From Pseudomonadota bacterium (GTDB lineage: Bacteria > Pseudomonadota > Gammaproteobacteria > Steroidobacterales > Steroidobacteraceae): a DNA stretch of 64,000 bases. The notes beneath the pieces were generated by a model, which searched no databases, was not told where the DNA came from, and saw only the letters and a program-made list of their open reading frames with translations. Of this stretch, positions 44,446 through 53,042 are shown piece by piece. Position 1 is the stretch's first letter, and every line of letters begins with the position of its first letter. The DNA is taken from the NCBI GenBank assembly GCA_021851405.1, contig JAJZDW010000009.1, forward strand, positions 1-64,000, written 5' to 3'. The position numbers and the translations under genes are program-made.

Positions 44446-45471
44446 TCAGCGCACCAGCGCCGCGCCGCCGCGCAGCAGCGCTTCGAGTTCCTCGGCCGTG
44501 GCCTGGTTGAAGTCCGTGCCGAGCGAGTGCTTCAGACTCGCGGCGGCCGCTGCGAACTCGAGGGCGTGCTGCGGATCGAAGCCGCCGCGCACGCCGTAGA
44601 GCAGGCCGGCGGCAAAGGCATCGCCACTGCCGATCCGCTCCACGATGCCGCGCAGTTCATGCGTGCGGGAGCGAAAATCCCCGTCCCGCGTCACACAGGC
44701 GGCCGACAGCGTCTGCTCGTCCGGGCCGCGCTCGAGCCGAAAGGTGCACGCCACCTGGCGCAAGTGCGCAAAGCGCTCGAACGCCGCGCGCGCGGTGCGC
44801 GCGTACGAATCCGCATCACTCGCCGTCGGCGCCGACTGCCCGAGCATCAACGCCAGGTCGAACTCGCTGGCAAAGAGCACCTCGGCGTGCGCGGCGATGC
44901 CCGCGAGCCGCGTGCCGGCCTGCGCGGCACGGCCCTGCCAGAGCGAGGGGCGGTAGTTGCAATCAAAGGACACTCCCAGTCCCCGGTCACGTGCGGCGCG
45001 GACCGCCGCGAGCAGCGCCTCGCCAGCCGCAGGACCGAGTGCTGCCGTGATGCCCGACACGTGCAGCCAGGCGCACCCCTCGAGCAACGTCGCCCAAGGC
45101 AGCGTGACGTCCAACGCGCGGCAGAAGGCCGAATCCTCGCGGTCGTACACCACCCGCGCCGGGCGCGCACCCGCGCCGCGCTCGAGGAAATACAGGCCCA
45201 TGCGGCCCGCAGCACGGCGCACCGCGGTCGTATCCACCGCATGGCGGCGCAGCTCCGCCAGCGCTCGCTCACCGAGCGGGTTGTCCGGCAACACCGTGAT
45301 CATCGCGCTCGGGGCCCCGAGGTGGGCCAGCCCGATCGCCACGTTCGCCTCCGCACCGCCGACGTAAACGCGCAGCTCATCGGCCTCGCTCAGGCGCTCC
45401 CCGCGCGCCGCCGCGAGCCGCAGCAGCATCTCCCCGAAACACGCGATCCGGCCCGGCTCACGCAGGGTCAA
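44446..45471 (-). CDS. kdgK: 2-keto-3-deoxygluconate kinase
   Basis: A 341-residue PfkB-family kinase. CFGEMLLRLAAARGERL, YVGGAEANVAIGLAHLG and SFDCNYRPSLWQG are typical of KdgK, and GSGDAFAAGLLYG near residue 281 holds the catalytic Asp. It phosphorylates the 2-keto-3-deoxygluconate formed by ManD, giving KDPG. The start appears to be a TTG, overlapping by TTGA the stop of a 21-codon frame (45468-45533), so translation may be coupled. No regulon palindrome lies directly upstream; it may be read from the TonB receptor 2 operon 386 bp upstream on the same strand, or from its own leader. Confidence 0.9.
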   Translation of the reverse strand: MTLREPGRIACFGEMLLRLAAARGERLSEADELRVYVGGAEANVAIGLAHLGAPSAMITVLPDNPLGERALAELRRHAVDTTAVRRAAGRMGLYFLERGAGARPARVVYDREDSAFCRALDVTLPWATLLEGCAWLHVSGITAALGPAAGEALLAAVRAARDRGLGVSFDCNYRPSLWQGRAAQAGTRLAGIAAHAEVLFASEFDLALMLGQSAPTASDADSYARTARAAFERFAHLRQVACTFRLERGPDEQTLSAACVTRDGDFRSRTHELRGIVERIGSGDAFAAGLLYGVRGGFDPQHALEFAAAAASLKHSLGTDFNQATAEELEALLRGGAALVR

Positions 45472-45533
45472 GACGCCGCCCCGAGCTGCGCAGGCAAGCG
45501 TTTGGTCAGCGAACCGATCACCTGCACGCGCAT
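45468..45533 (-). CDS. Possible 21-codon leader peptide upstream of kdgK
   Basis: ATG at 45533, preceded by AGAAG, opens a 21-residue frame (MRVQVIGSLT onward) whose TGA overlaps the TTG start of kdgK. The frame is too short for any homology. The tight overlap is the only reason to list it; it may serve to couple ribosomes onto the weak TTG start. Confidence 0.3.
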   Translation of the reverse strand: MRVQVIGSLTKRLPAQLGAAS

Positions 45534-45857
45534 GTTCTTCTGAATCCTCTCGGTGAGAGGACCGAGGATACCGCGCCGTTTCCCCGCAAGGTATGGGACC
45601 GGCTCCCGGCCGGTGCGGACCACCTCATGCTCGAACCTCGCGCGCCACACGTCCCGGCGGCTCTTAGGCCGCCCATGCAGGGCACGTAGCGTGTGGGCCC
45701 GCGCCCCGCGCGCACGGCTTCACGGTCCGCTCCCCTGCAATTGAGCACCTGAAGTTCACTGACAGGTAGAGCGGCTCGGGCGACTCTATGGTCAACGGAC
45801 GCGTGCGTATCATGCCTTCGGTCTTCGTGCGTGATCACCCTCGCGGCGGCGCTCGGG
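45472..45857. other. Intergenic region between the cupin-like gene and kdgK
   Basis: A 386-bp stretch on the same strand as both neighbours. It holds the possible leader peptide and two overlapping hairpins next to kdgK. Longer open frames here are Arg-rich and start without signals. I found no full copy of the regulon palindrome. Confidence 0.5.
45544..45569 (-). promoter_or_regulatory. Two mutually exclusive hairpins in the kdgK leader
   Basis: On the minus strand ATCCTCGGT can pair with ACCGAGAGGAT (two-base bulge), or the inner CCTCTC can pair with GAGAGG over a 3-base loop. The two stems share bases and cannot form together. They lie 11 bases upstream of the leader-peptide ATG. An attenuator or translational switch is possible, but unproven. 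Confidence 0.35.
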
Positions 45858-46877
45858 TCACCCGCCTCGCATCAAGCGCATGATGCGCGCCCGCAGGTGG
45901 CCGTAATTGTCCGGCTTCAGCGGTCCGAGCAGCCCGTGTTGCGCCGCGGGCAGATGGCGCAGCGGATGGCCTTCCGTGCGGAACACGAAGTGATCGAAGA
46001 ACACCCGCCACGCCTGCCGCTCGGCCGGCGGACGTTCGGCGATGCTGATCATCGCCAGCAGCAGGCTGGTGTAGGGCGCATCCGGGCCGGCGCTGAAGGC
46101 GTCCCACCAATGGTTGACCATGACGTTGAACGGCGCCACCGCCTCGACCTGATGCCACCACAGCTTCGGCAGGTACAGCGCATCCCCGGGCTCGAGCTCG
46201 GCCACCAGCGCCTCGGCGCGGATCTCCTCGAAACGCGGAAAGCGCTGCGGGTCGGCGCCGTCCGCCGAGGCCGCCAGGCTCACCGGCGGACCGGCCATGG
46301 TGTGATCGATGGGCCCCATGTAGAGCCGACCGATCTGCTCCGGAGCGAACAGCGTGAAGCGGCGCTTGCCGGCCACCACACAGGCGAGATTGTCGAAGGT
46401 GTCGTAGTGGCTCGAGACGTTGGAGCGGTGCCCGATCCAGATGCGCGCACCGGCGCTCTGTGGCAGCAGCGGCGTGGGATTGGCCGCCATGAATCCCGGC
46501 ATGCACTGCGGAACCGGTACCGATCCGACGTAGAGCGTCGCGCTCTCAGGACGCTCGAGCGTCTCGATCATCTGCCCGATGGCATCGAGAAACCTCATCG
46601 GTCGCCGCTCGAAGTTGAATCCCTTCAGATCCGCGGTGTAGTAGTACTTGCCGGCGATCGCCGGATCGCCGACGAACGCCTCGACCTGCAGTCCGGTATC
46701 AAAAGTCGCCAAATACTGCTGCAGCTGCCGCGGCGAGAGGCGGGCGGCCTGCACGGCCGGCCACGCATCGATGAGTCCGCGCAGCACGACGGGCTGGCAC
46801 GGTTGGAGAATGTCGCGATGGAACTGCTCCGGTCCGCTCAGCTCGCGGCCGTCGATCTCCCTCGGGGCGCGTGCCAT
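45858..46877 (-). CDS. Cupin-like (JmjC-type) protein of the TonB receptor-halogenase module
   Basis: A 339-residue cupin-like protein related to JmjC and FIH-type iron/2-oxoglutarate oxygenases. PCQPVVLRGLIDAWPAVQAAR is the conserved N-terminus; SSHYDTFDNLACVVAGKRRFTLFAPEQIGRLYMGPID carries the HxD metal pair, and GDALYLPKLWWHQVEA the distal His. Homologues are repeatedly found beside TonB receptors, SapC-like and tryptophan-halogenase-like genes in xanthomonads and Alteromonadales, where they have been called Pass1-related. Their substrate is unknown; hydroxylation of a protein or glycan-transport partner is a guess. It lies 27 bp after the SapC-like gene and is the last gene of the module. 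Confidence 0.87.
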   Translation of the reverse strand: MARAPREIDGRELSGPEQFHRDILQPCQPVVLRGLIDAWPAVQAARLSPRQLQQYLATFDTGLQVEAFVGDPAIAGKYYYTADLKGFNFERRPMRFLDAIGQMIETLERPESATLYVGSVPVPQCMPGFMAANPTPLLPQSAGARIWIGHRSNVSSHYDTFDNLACVVAGKRRFTLFAPEQIGRLYMGPIDHTMAGPPVSLAASADGADPQRFPRFEEIRAEALVAELEPGDALYLPKLWWHQVEAVAPFNVMVNHWWDAFSAGPDAPYTSLLLAMISIAERPPAERQAWRVFFDHFVFRTEGHPLRHLPAAQHGLLGPLKPDNYGHLRARIMRLMRGG

Positions 46878-46904
46878 GCGAAATCCCTCGACTCGGCCGC
46901 GCGC

Positions 46905-47642
46905 TCAGCGCGCCGCGGCGTCGGGTGCGGCGGCCAGCCCCGCGGTGTGCTCGAGCAGACGCGCGTTCTTCACTCGCGCCATCTCGCGCACCTGTTTCAG
47001 CGAGGCGATCATGAGCTGGATCAGCGTCAGGTAGCCACGCCGGAACAGCTCGACCACCACCGCATCGGGCAGCCTCGCGAGCGTGTCCTGATTGATGGTG
47101 TAGAGGCCCTCACACTGGCGCAATGTGCCGTCCTCGAATTCCACCTCGATGTCGATCGGCTCGATCAACTCGAGCTCGAGCAGACGGGTGATGAAGATCC
47201 GGGTGCGCTCGATGCCGGGCACCAGGTCCTGAAAGGCCCAGATGATGCTCTGCAGGTAGCGGCTCGGCTCGCCCTGTGCACTGAACAGCGGCTTGCCCTC
47301 GCCGACGGCGACCCGCGGGTGATCCAGGTCGACGGCGAGCCCCGGGCCCTGGGCGTAAAAGGGCTCGCGCTGCAGGCTGAGCGGTCGGTAGAACTGCGCG
47401 TCGCGCTGCCAGTCGTGAAGGAACTGATTCTCTCCCGCGACGAACCCAAGCATCGCACCGCAGAAGAACTGGCCGGTCTGCGCCTCTTTGCCGAACAGGA
47501 TCGGATAGTGCACCAGCAGATGCGGGAATTCATTGACGATCACCTGCACGAAGTGCCGGTTGTCGCCATAGGCGGCCGAGGCGCGCGCGTCGATCTTCAG
47601 TTCGCGGTGCGCTTCTTTGCTGAGCGGTACGATGTTCGTCAT
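46905..47642 (-). CDS. SapC-like family protein
   Basis: A 245-residue protein of the SapC-like family. Recognisable stretches are the N-terminal NIVPLSKEAHRELKI, FVQVIVNEFPHLLVHYPILFGK, TGQFFCGAMLGFVAGENQF, PLSLQREPFYA and the C-terminal half with a YTINQDTLARLPDAVVVELFRRGYLTLIQLMIASLKQV helix pair. It has no signal peptide or membrane segment. The family name derives from S-layer-related annotations and is not a proven function. Its constant partners are a TonB receptor, a halogenase-like flavoprotein and a cupin-like protein, as here. It starts 11 bp after the halogenase stop. Role in oligosaccharide use unknown. Confidence 0.87.
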   Translation of the reverse strand: MTNIVPLSKEAHRELKIDARASAAYGDNRHFVQVIVNEFPHLLVHYPILFGKEAQTGQFFCGAMLGFVAGENQFLHDWQRDAQFYRPLSLQREPFYAQGPGLAVDLDHPRVAVGEGKPLFSAQGEPSRYLQSIIWAFQDLVPGIERTRIFITRLLELELIEPIDIEVEFEDGTLRQCEGLYTINQDTLARLPDAVVVELFRRGYLTLIQLMIASLKQVREMARVKNARLLEHTAGLAAAPDAAAR

Positions 47643-47653
47643 GGCGGCGGCAA

Positions 47654-49201
47654 TCAGATCGGCTGCAGGCCGTATTGGTGAATCTTATTCAAAAGCTCGC
47701 GGTTCGTCGGCAGCCGCATGCTCAGCTCGCCGATCATCTTCTCATTATCCTGCACGCAGCGCCGCGCGGTCGCAGCGGTATCGATGGTCTCCTCGGCAGC
47801 CACTTCGGTCTTGAACCCCATGCCGTAGAGCACGTACTGGTAGCTCGCCGCCGGGAATACCTCCTCCAGCCGATCGAACTCATCATAGAACCACGGCGAC
47901 TGGTAGCGCCAGAGCGTCAAGAGTTCCCGCAGCCGCTCCGGCACGGTCGCCGGATCGCAGTTGTCGCGCCAGAATGCGGTGTCGGTGCGCCGGGTCAGCA
48001 CATAGTGCAGCTTGAGAAAATCGATGATGCGGCCCCAGCGATACATCGTGGTCTCGTTGAACCGCTTGGCCACGAGATCCATGACCTCGTGGCAGGCCGG
48101 CAGCTGCTCGGCGAGCAGCTTCGCCGACAGCTCCACCAGCACGATGGCCGAGGACTCGAGCGGCTCGAGGAAGCCGCTCGAGAGGCCCACGGCCACGCAA
48201 TTGTTCTTCCAAAACGTCTCGCGGTGTCCGGCATGGATCGGGATCTTGCGCACCGGCAGATCGCGGTGCCGAGGCCCGATGTAGCGCAGCAGCGTCTCGC
48301 GCGCGGCCTCCTCGCTGGTATGGCGGCTCGAGTACGCGTAGCCGACCCCGCGGCGCGTCGGCAGACAGATATCCCAGGTCCAGCCGGCCTCGTGGGCCGT
48401 GGAGATGGTCTGCGAGGCGAGCGGTGCATCGGGAGATTCGTACGGCACCTGCACCGCGAGCGCCGTATCGCAGAAGAGAACATCGCCGCACTCGCGAAAG
48501 CCGACCCCTAGGGTCTTGCCGATCAGAAGTGCCGAAAAGCCCGTGCAGTCGATGAACAGGTCACCCTCGATCTGTCCGGCCTGGCGGGTGATCAGGCTTT
48601 CGATGTTGCCGGATTCACTTTGCCGCACCGACTCGACATCGGCCAGCACGTGACGGACACCGAGCGTCTCGCTGCAATGCCGTGCGAGAAACACGCCCAA
48701 TTTGCCGGCATCGAGATGGTAGGCGTAATTGGCCGGCGCCCGATACTCGCCGTGCGCAATGGTCTTTGGCGCAAGCCCGGCATCGCACAGCCGGCCTTGC
48801 GGAGTCACGAAATCACAAAAGCTGACGGGGCCGCCGGCCTGTAGCCAGTGCGGCACGAGGTTCACCCGACTGAAGCCCTGAGGAACCATGAGGGGGTGGT
48901 AGTAGGCATCGTCGGCCTCACCGGTGGTCCAGCCGACGAACTTCGCTCCCTGCTTGAACGCCGCATCGCATTCGCGAAACAGCGCGGTCTCCGAGACGCC
49001 CATCCGCTCCAGCGTCGAGCGCATCGTCGGCCACGTGCCCTCCCCCACGCCGATCGTCCGGATTTCCGGAGATTCGATCAGCGTGATCGAAAGGCCGCCC
49101 GCCTTCATCCGAGCTTGATGGCGGGCGGCGATGATGCCTGCGGTGAGCCAGCCAGCGGTTCCTCCGCCGACGATGACGACCGCCTTGACAGGCTTGTTCA
49201 C
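47654..49201 (-). CDS. Tryptophan-halogenase-like flavoprotein, paralogue 3
   Basis: A 515-residue protein starting at a GTG directly after the receptor stop codon. FAD motif GGGTAGW, VGEGTWPTMRSTLERMG, AFKQGAKFVGWTT (conserved Lys retained) and [12 protein letters not shown] are present. The WxWxIP motif is altered to WTWDICLP, and the Lys motif reads FKQGAKF rather than FKLGIEF. It therefore belongs to a different clade from the other three paralogues in this window. It is in the classic receptor-halogenase-SapC-cupin order and shares the operator at 52540. Substrate unknown. Confidence 0.87.
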   Translation of the reverse strand: MNKPVKAVVIVGGGTAGWLTAGIIAARHQARMKAGGLSITLIESPEIRTIGVGEGTWPTMRSTLERMGVSETALFRECDAAFKQGAKFVGWTTGEADDAYYHPLMVPQGFSRVNLVPHWLQAGGPVSFCDFVTPQGRLCDAGLAPKTIAHGEYRAPANYAYHLDAGKLGVFLARHCSETLGVRHVLADVESVRQSESGNIESLITRQAGQIEGDLFIDCTGFSALLIGKTLGVGFRECGDVLFCDTALAVQVPYESPDAPLASQTISTAHEAGWTWDICLPTRRGVGYAYSSRHTSEEAARETLLRYIGPRHRDLPVRKIPIHAGHRETFWKNNCVAVGLSSGFLEPLESSAIVLVELSAKLLAEQLPACHEVMDLVAKRFNETTMYRWGRIIDFLKLHYVLTRRTDTAFWRDNCDPATVPERLRELLTLWRYQSPWFYDEFDRLEEVFPAASYQYVLYGMGFKTEVAAEETIDTAATARRCVQDNEKMIGELSMRLPTNRELLNKIHQYGLQPI

Positions 49202-52200
49202 CTAGAAGCTGGCGCGCAGTCCAATGGTATACGAACGGCCGTAGTCTACCAGATTGAGCGTCTGGTTCTTAAACCGGCCATAGGTGTGGTACACCGAATC
49301 GGTCAGGTTCAGCGCCTCGAAATACGCAGTCAGATGCTTATTGATCGCGTAATTCGTGCTGAAGTCCACTTCCGTATTCGACGCCAGATACACCGGCTCG
49401 GCCCCGAACGCTCCACCGCTCTGCTCCTGTCCGAGCCCGAGCAGCTGGGAGGCCTGCCACTGCACCGCGAGGCGCGCCTGGATTCCGTGCTTCTGGTAGA
49501 ACGCGATCAGGTTTGCCGAATTGCCCACACCCGGCAGCGCGAACTGGTTCGAGGTCGTGCTGTAGGTATTGAAATTCGCATTGCTGTGCGCGTAGGTGCC
49601 ATTGACCAGGAACCCGAAGCCCCACTTCAGCATCTGCTGCCAGGCGACCGACACACCGGTGACGGTGGCCGAAAGCTGGTTGGTGTAGGTCGTTTCCGCG
49701 AAGGTCAGCGGCTGTCCGCAGGTGTTCGACAGCGGCGCGCCATTGTAGGTGCACGGCGCCGGATCGGTGACGCCCGGAACCTGCACAGAAGACACGCTCG
49801 AAGTCGGGAAATTCGTCACCCGCTTCATGAAGCCCTCGATCGAGGCGTAGTCGTTGGACGCGTAGTACCACTCGGCGCCCAGATTGAAGTTGCTGGACAG
49901 ATAGGGCATCAGACCCGGATTGTTCCCCGTCGCGGTGAGCGCATTGACGCGTCCGCCGTACGAGGTATTCGGCAGCAGCTGCCCATTCGGCGGCTGACTC
50001 TCGGTGCGCGAGAAGTCGGCCCGCAGCTTCAGATCCCGGGTGACCATCAAGTTCAGGTCCAACGACGGCAGGAAGAAGCCGTAGGAGTTGGTGGTCTCGG
50101 TCCACTGCGGTGAGCCCAGCTTGAACGAGTACGCCGTCGGATCGCCCGAGCCGCTCCAGCCGACGCTCAGCAACGGCGCCTGCAGGCCCGCAATCGTCTC
50201 CTGCGTGTGGTCGTAGCGCAATCCGACACCGACCTTCAACGTCATGGAGCCGACCGGGAAATTATGCTCGACGGTGACGAAGGGGTCGTAGTTCATGCGC
50301 GCCACGTGCTGCACGGACGAGGGGCTGAGCGCCAGCGCCGGAATGCCGCCGGTGTAGGCCGGATAACCGTCCTGCACGGCGGTCGCATTGGCACTCGGAT
50401 TGACCGGCTGTCCGGTCAGGTAGTTCAGCACCGCATACGGGTTGTACATCAACAGAGATGACGGCAGGTTGCTCGCCCCGCTGAAGCCCGGCATCCACGG
50501 CGAGATGTTCGCGGTGGAGATCAGCGATGAAGGCAGCGCCACGCCGTTGCCCGGCGACGTTCCGTAACCGGACCAGAGTTCCCAGTAGTTGTTGGTGAAG
50601 GTGTCCATTTCCTTGCTGTTCCAGTCATCATCGATGAACTGGGCGCCGAACTTCACCCGGGTCGAGTCTTTGTGCCAGCTAGCCGAAAGCTGCGCCTCGT
50701 TGACCTGATCGGTGTTCATCTGGTCCTGGATCGGCAGCACGTGCGAGCCGATGATGTACGGATTCAGACCGTTGTAGTTCGCCGCGGCAACCGCCGAGGA
50801 ACCCGAGGCGACTGCGCCCGGTCCATACGCACTCCAGTACGGCAGCACATTGCTGTTCTGGCTCAGCGCCAGACCGCCGGTGTAGTTGTTGGCCGCCGTG
50901 TTGCCATAGCCGACGTCGGCATCGATGTCGGTGTAGCCGCCGTTCGGATTGAACTTGGACACCGAGTGATCGGCATCGAGTTCCATGGTCCAGTTGGCGT
51001 TGGCATCCCACAGGACGTTCAGGCCCGTGGTATTGGTGGTGATGTAGTTGACGGCGACGAACGAATTGAAGTCCGTCGGTCCGTTGTAGTTGAAATTGGT
51101 GATCGTGCCATTGCCGTCGAGCGTCGCACCCGGGAAGTTGCCGAACCACGTACTGCGCTGCCAGCGCGTGGTGTGCTCGTCGTCCGAGGAGTAGTTGTCA
51201 TCGACGGTGACCATCACCGAGTCGACCGGATGCCACTGCAGAGACACGCGCCCGTCCTTGCGGCGCGAATCGGTGCGCTCGAGGTACATGGCCATGTCCT
51301 GCGGGTACCACACCGGCACGTTGCTGTTGCCGACCGCGCCATTGCCGACGGCGGCGCAACCGGTATTGCCGAACGCGGTGGTGTAGTTGGCCGCGAGGTT
51401 CGAGCAGGGGAACGAGGTGTTGCCCTTCCAACCGACGATGTCCTGGTGGTGACCGAGGATGTGCGAGTCCATGTAGTCGCCGTCGACCAGGATGCCGAAC
51501 TTGTTGTGATCGAAGGTGTCGCTCCACAGCGCACCGAAGCTCGGCCGGAAGCCGCCGTCCATGCTGTGGGTGTTCTCCGAGATCTGCACCTGGCTGTGCA
51601 TGCCCGGATTGTCGAACGCATTGGGGAACTTGACGTTGATCGTCGCGCCGATCGCGCCACCGGACAGAGCCATGTCCGGCGTCTTGTACACGTCGACTTC
51701 GCCGACGTACACGGCGCTGAAATCGCTGAAATTGAAGGTCTGGCCGTTACCGGAGGCGATCTGCCGTCCCTCGACCAGCACCTTGTTGAAGGAACCGCCG
51801 AAGCCATCGACCGTGATGCCCTGCACCTGGCCGGTCGCGGTCGGTGCGCCGGTCGCGCTCGCCTGACTGAGACTACCACGGTTGACCGTGACGCCCGGGA
51901 TGCGCGAGATCGCCCCGCCGATGGTCGCATCGGGGAACTGTCCGATCTGCTCAGCGGAGATCGCATCCACCACGCCGATCGAGGCCTTCTTGATCTCCAG
52001 TGAGCGCATCAGAGAGCCGCGGATACCGGTCACGACGATCGGCTGCAGTTCCGTCGCGGAATTCGCCGCCGCCTGGATGGTCGCGCTGCCGGCGGCGTTT
52101 TGCACCGGCCCGGTGTTCATGGCGAGCAGACCGGCACCGTTGCGTGCAAAGAGTCCGCTCGAGGCCATCGGCGTTGCCGGCCGACCGCGGCGCTTGACCT

Positions 52201-52411
52201 TGGCCGCCGCCCCCGGCACCGCCGGCTGATCCGTACCCGTGCCCGCCGAGGCGGTCGCGGCATGTGCCACGCCCTGCGCGGCGAGGGTCATCGACCCCAG
52301 CGCGAGCCCCGACAACCCGATTTTGGCGTAGGCCGATCGGCCCAGCGCACCGACACCGGCGTTCTTCTTGAACGCGTGCTTCGATGCGTTACGCAATGTC
52401 TTCCGACTCAT
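49202..52411 (-). CDS. TonB-dependent outer-membrane receptor 2
   Basis: A 1069-residue receptor. The ATG at 52411 is preceded by GAGGGGGC; a long, basic N-terminus (MSRKTLRNASKHAFKKN) leads into a signal (LSGLALGSMTLAAQGVAHAA). After an Ala/Gly-rich linker comes the plug: LQPIVVTGIRGSLMRSLEIKKAS, VDAISAEQIGQFPDATIGGAISRIPGV, ITVDGFGGSFNKVLVEGRQIA and VDVYKTPDMALSGGAIGATINV. The Tyr/Asn/Thr-rich barrel ends YTIGLRASF, a typical outer-membrane C-terminus. It heads the operon with halogenase 3, SapC-like and cupin-like genes, and resembles the oligosaccharide receptors of xanthomonad xylan loci. Xylo-oligosaccharides are the likely substrate. Confidence 0.92.
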   Translation of the reverse strand: MSRKTLRNASKHAFKKNAGVGALGRSAYAKIGLSGLALGSMTLAAQGVAHAATASAGTGTDQPAVPGAAAKVKRRGRPATPMASSGLFARNGAGLLAMNTGPVQNAAGSATIQAAANSATELQPIVVTGIRGSLMRSLEIKKASIGVVDAISAEQIGQFPDATIGGAISRIPGVTVNRGSLSQASATGAPTATGQVQGITVDGFGGSFNKVLVEGRQIASGNGQTFNFSDFSAVYVGEVDVYKTPDMALSGGAIGATINVKFPNAFDNPGMHSQVQISENTHSMDGGFRPSFGALWSDTFDHNKFGILVDGDYMDSHILGHHQDIVGWKGNTSFPCSNLAANYTTAFGNTGCAAVGNGAVGNSNVPVWYPQDMAMYLERTDSRRKDGRVSLQWHPVDSVMVTVDDNYSSDDEHTTRWQRSTWFGNFPGATLDGNGTITNFNYNGPTDFNSFVAVNYITTNTTGLNVLWDANANWTMELDADHSVSKFNPNGGYTDIDADVGYGNTAANNYTGGLALSQNSNVLPYWSAYGPGAVASGSSAVAAANYNGLNPYIIGSHVLPIQDQMNTDQVNEAQLSASWHKDSTRVKFGAQFIDDDWNSKEMDTFTNNYWELWSGYGTSPGNGVALPSSLISTANISPWMPGFSGASNLPSSLLMYNPYAVLNYLTGQPVNPSANATAVQDGYPAYTGGIPALALSPSSVQHVARMNYDPFVTVEHNFPVGSMTLKVGVGLRYDHTQETIAGLQAPLLSVGWSGSGDPTAYSFKLGSPQWTETTNSYGFFLPSLDLNLMVTRDLKLRADFSRTESQPPNGQLLPNTSYGGRVNALTATGNNPGLMPYLSSNFNLGAEWYYASNDYASIEGFMKRVTNFPTSSVSSVQVPGVTDPAPCTYNGAPLSNTCGQPLTFAETTYTNQLSATVTGVSVAWQQMLKWGFGFLVNGTYAHSNANFNTYSTTSNQFALPGVGNSANLIAFYQKHGIQARLAVQWQASQLLGLGQEQSGGAFGAEPVYLASNTEVDFSTNYAINKHLTAYFEALNLTDSVYHTYGRFKNQTLNLVDYGRSYTIGLRASF

Positions 52412-52539
52412 TAGATGCCCCCTCTGTCGCAAACCAGATGTTGTGAATCAGCAACGATATCGACAGCGGCCGCGCCGACCCCGCCGGCGACAGCCCTGGA
52501 AATCCCGCTCGGCGGTTAGTGGTAGCCCCCTTGGTGTTA

Positions 52540-52553
52540 TGGTACCGCTATCT
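52540..52553. promoter_or_regulatory. LacI-type operator of the TonB receptor 2 operon
   Basis: TGGTACCGCTATCT, 129 bp upstream of the receptor start. On the minus strand it contains TACCAT as a -10, but the -35 region is weak (TCGGCC at 16 bp). Confidence 0.72.
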
Positions 52554-52862
52554 GACGACGGGCCGAGTATGGTCCTGCGGTTGGCTCGATGTCAACAGGA
52601 CGGCCACCGCCCGCCCACGCCTCGGTGGATGCAGTGTTTTGCCGCACCACCGGCGCGGCAACCGATGGGTCCGGCGCGCGACCTTCGACCGACAGGAGAG
52701 ACGCACCGCGGGCCTTGTCACCCGAACCTGATTGCGCCACCAGAGCCGCGCATGTCGGGCTCCGGCTCAGGCTCACCGGCGCAGCCCGACGCCCCCCGAC
52801 GCGCGGCTGCGAACGTTGGCAGAACACCACAGCTGACCGCGGCCGTCGCCGGGGAATCATTT

Positions 52863-52876
52863 TGACAACGCTGTCA
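52863..52876. promoter_or_regulatory. Variant palindrome TGACAACGCTGTCA
   Basis: Symmetric TGACA and TGTCA arms around a central CG, differing from the regulon site in the outer arms. It overlaps a consensus TTGACA (52862-52867). It may be the operator of another LacI-family protein not encoded in this window. Confidence 0.5.
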
Positions 52877-52963
52877 TGACTCATTGATTCTGCTCGAAAA
52901 ATACCGCGGGCTCAACCGGGAATACTGCAGCTGCGGATCGAGCCGCGGTCGGCCGCGGGCCTC

Positions 52964-52977
52964 TGGTAGCGTTATCT
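52964..52977. promoter_or_regulatory. LacI-type operator of GH35-2
   Basis: TGGTAGCGTTATCT, 65 bp upstream of the GH35-2 start. TTATCT can act as the -10, with a poor -35 (TCGGCC at 17 bp). Confidence 0.72.
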
Positions 52978-53042
52978 TGACCCTGTGCACGCCGCCGTTC
53001 TACGCTGCCGCAGTCCGCCCGTCCGTCGGAACGAGGAATTGC

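Larger units (their letters stand above)
52412..53042. other. Divergent regulatory region between TonB receptor 2 and GH35-2
   Basis: These 631 bp contain three operator-like palindromes (52540, 52863 and 52964) and the promoters of both units. Open frames crossing it on both strands are Pro/Arg-rich, run through the operators and look non-coding. Nothing else is recognised. Confidence 0.55.

Noticed and set aside
45808-45816. Partial operator GTATCATG upstream of kdgK
   Set aside because: Half-site only; the partner arm is missing, so I did not count kdgK among operator-controlled genes.
45831-47681. A 616-codon plus-strand frame across the cupin-like and SapC-like genes
   Set aside because: Both minus-strand genes have clear families and start signals; the plus frame has none.
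52514-52527. A second operator half-site (AGTGGTAGC) upstream of TonB receptor 2
   Set aside because: Only one arm of the palindrome is present and the other half is a C-run.
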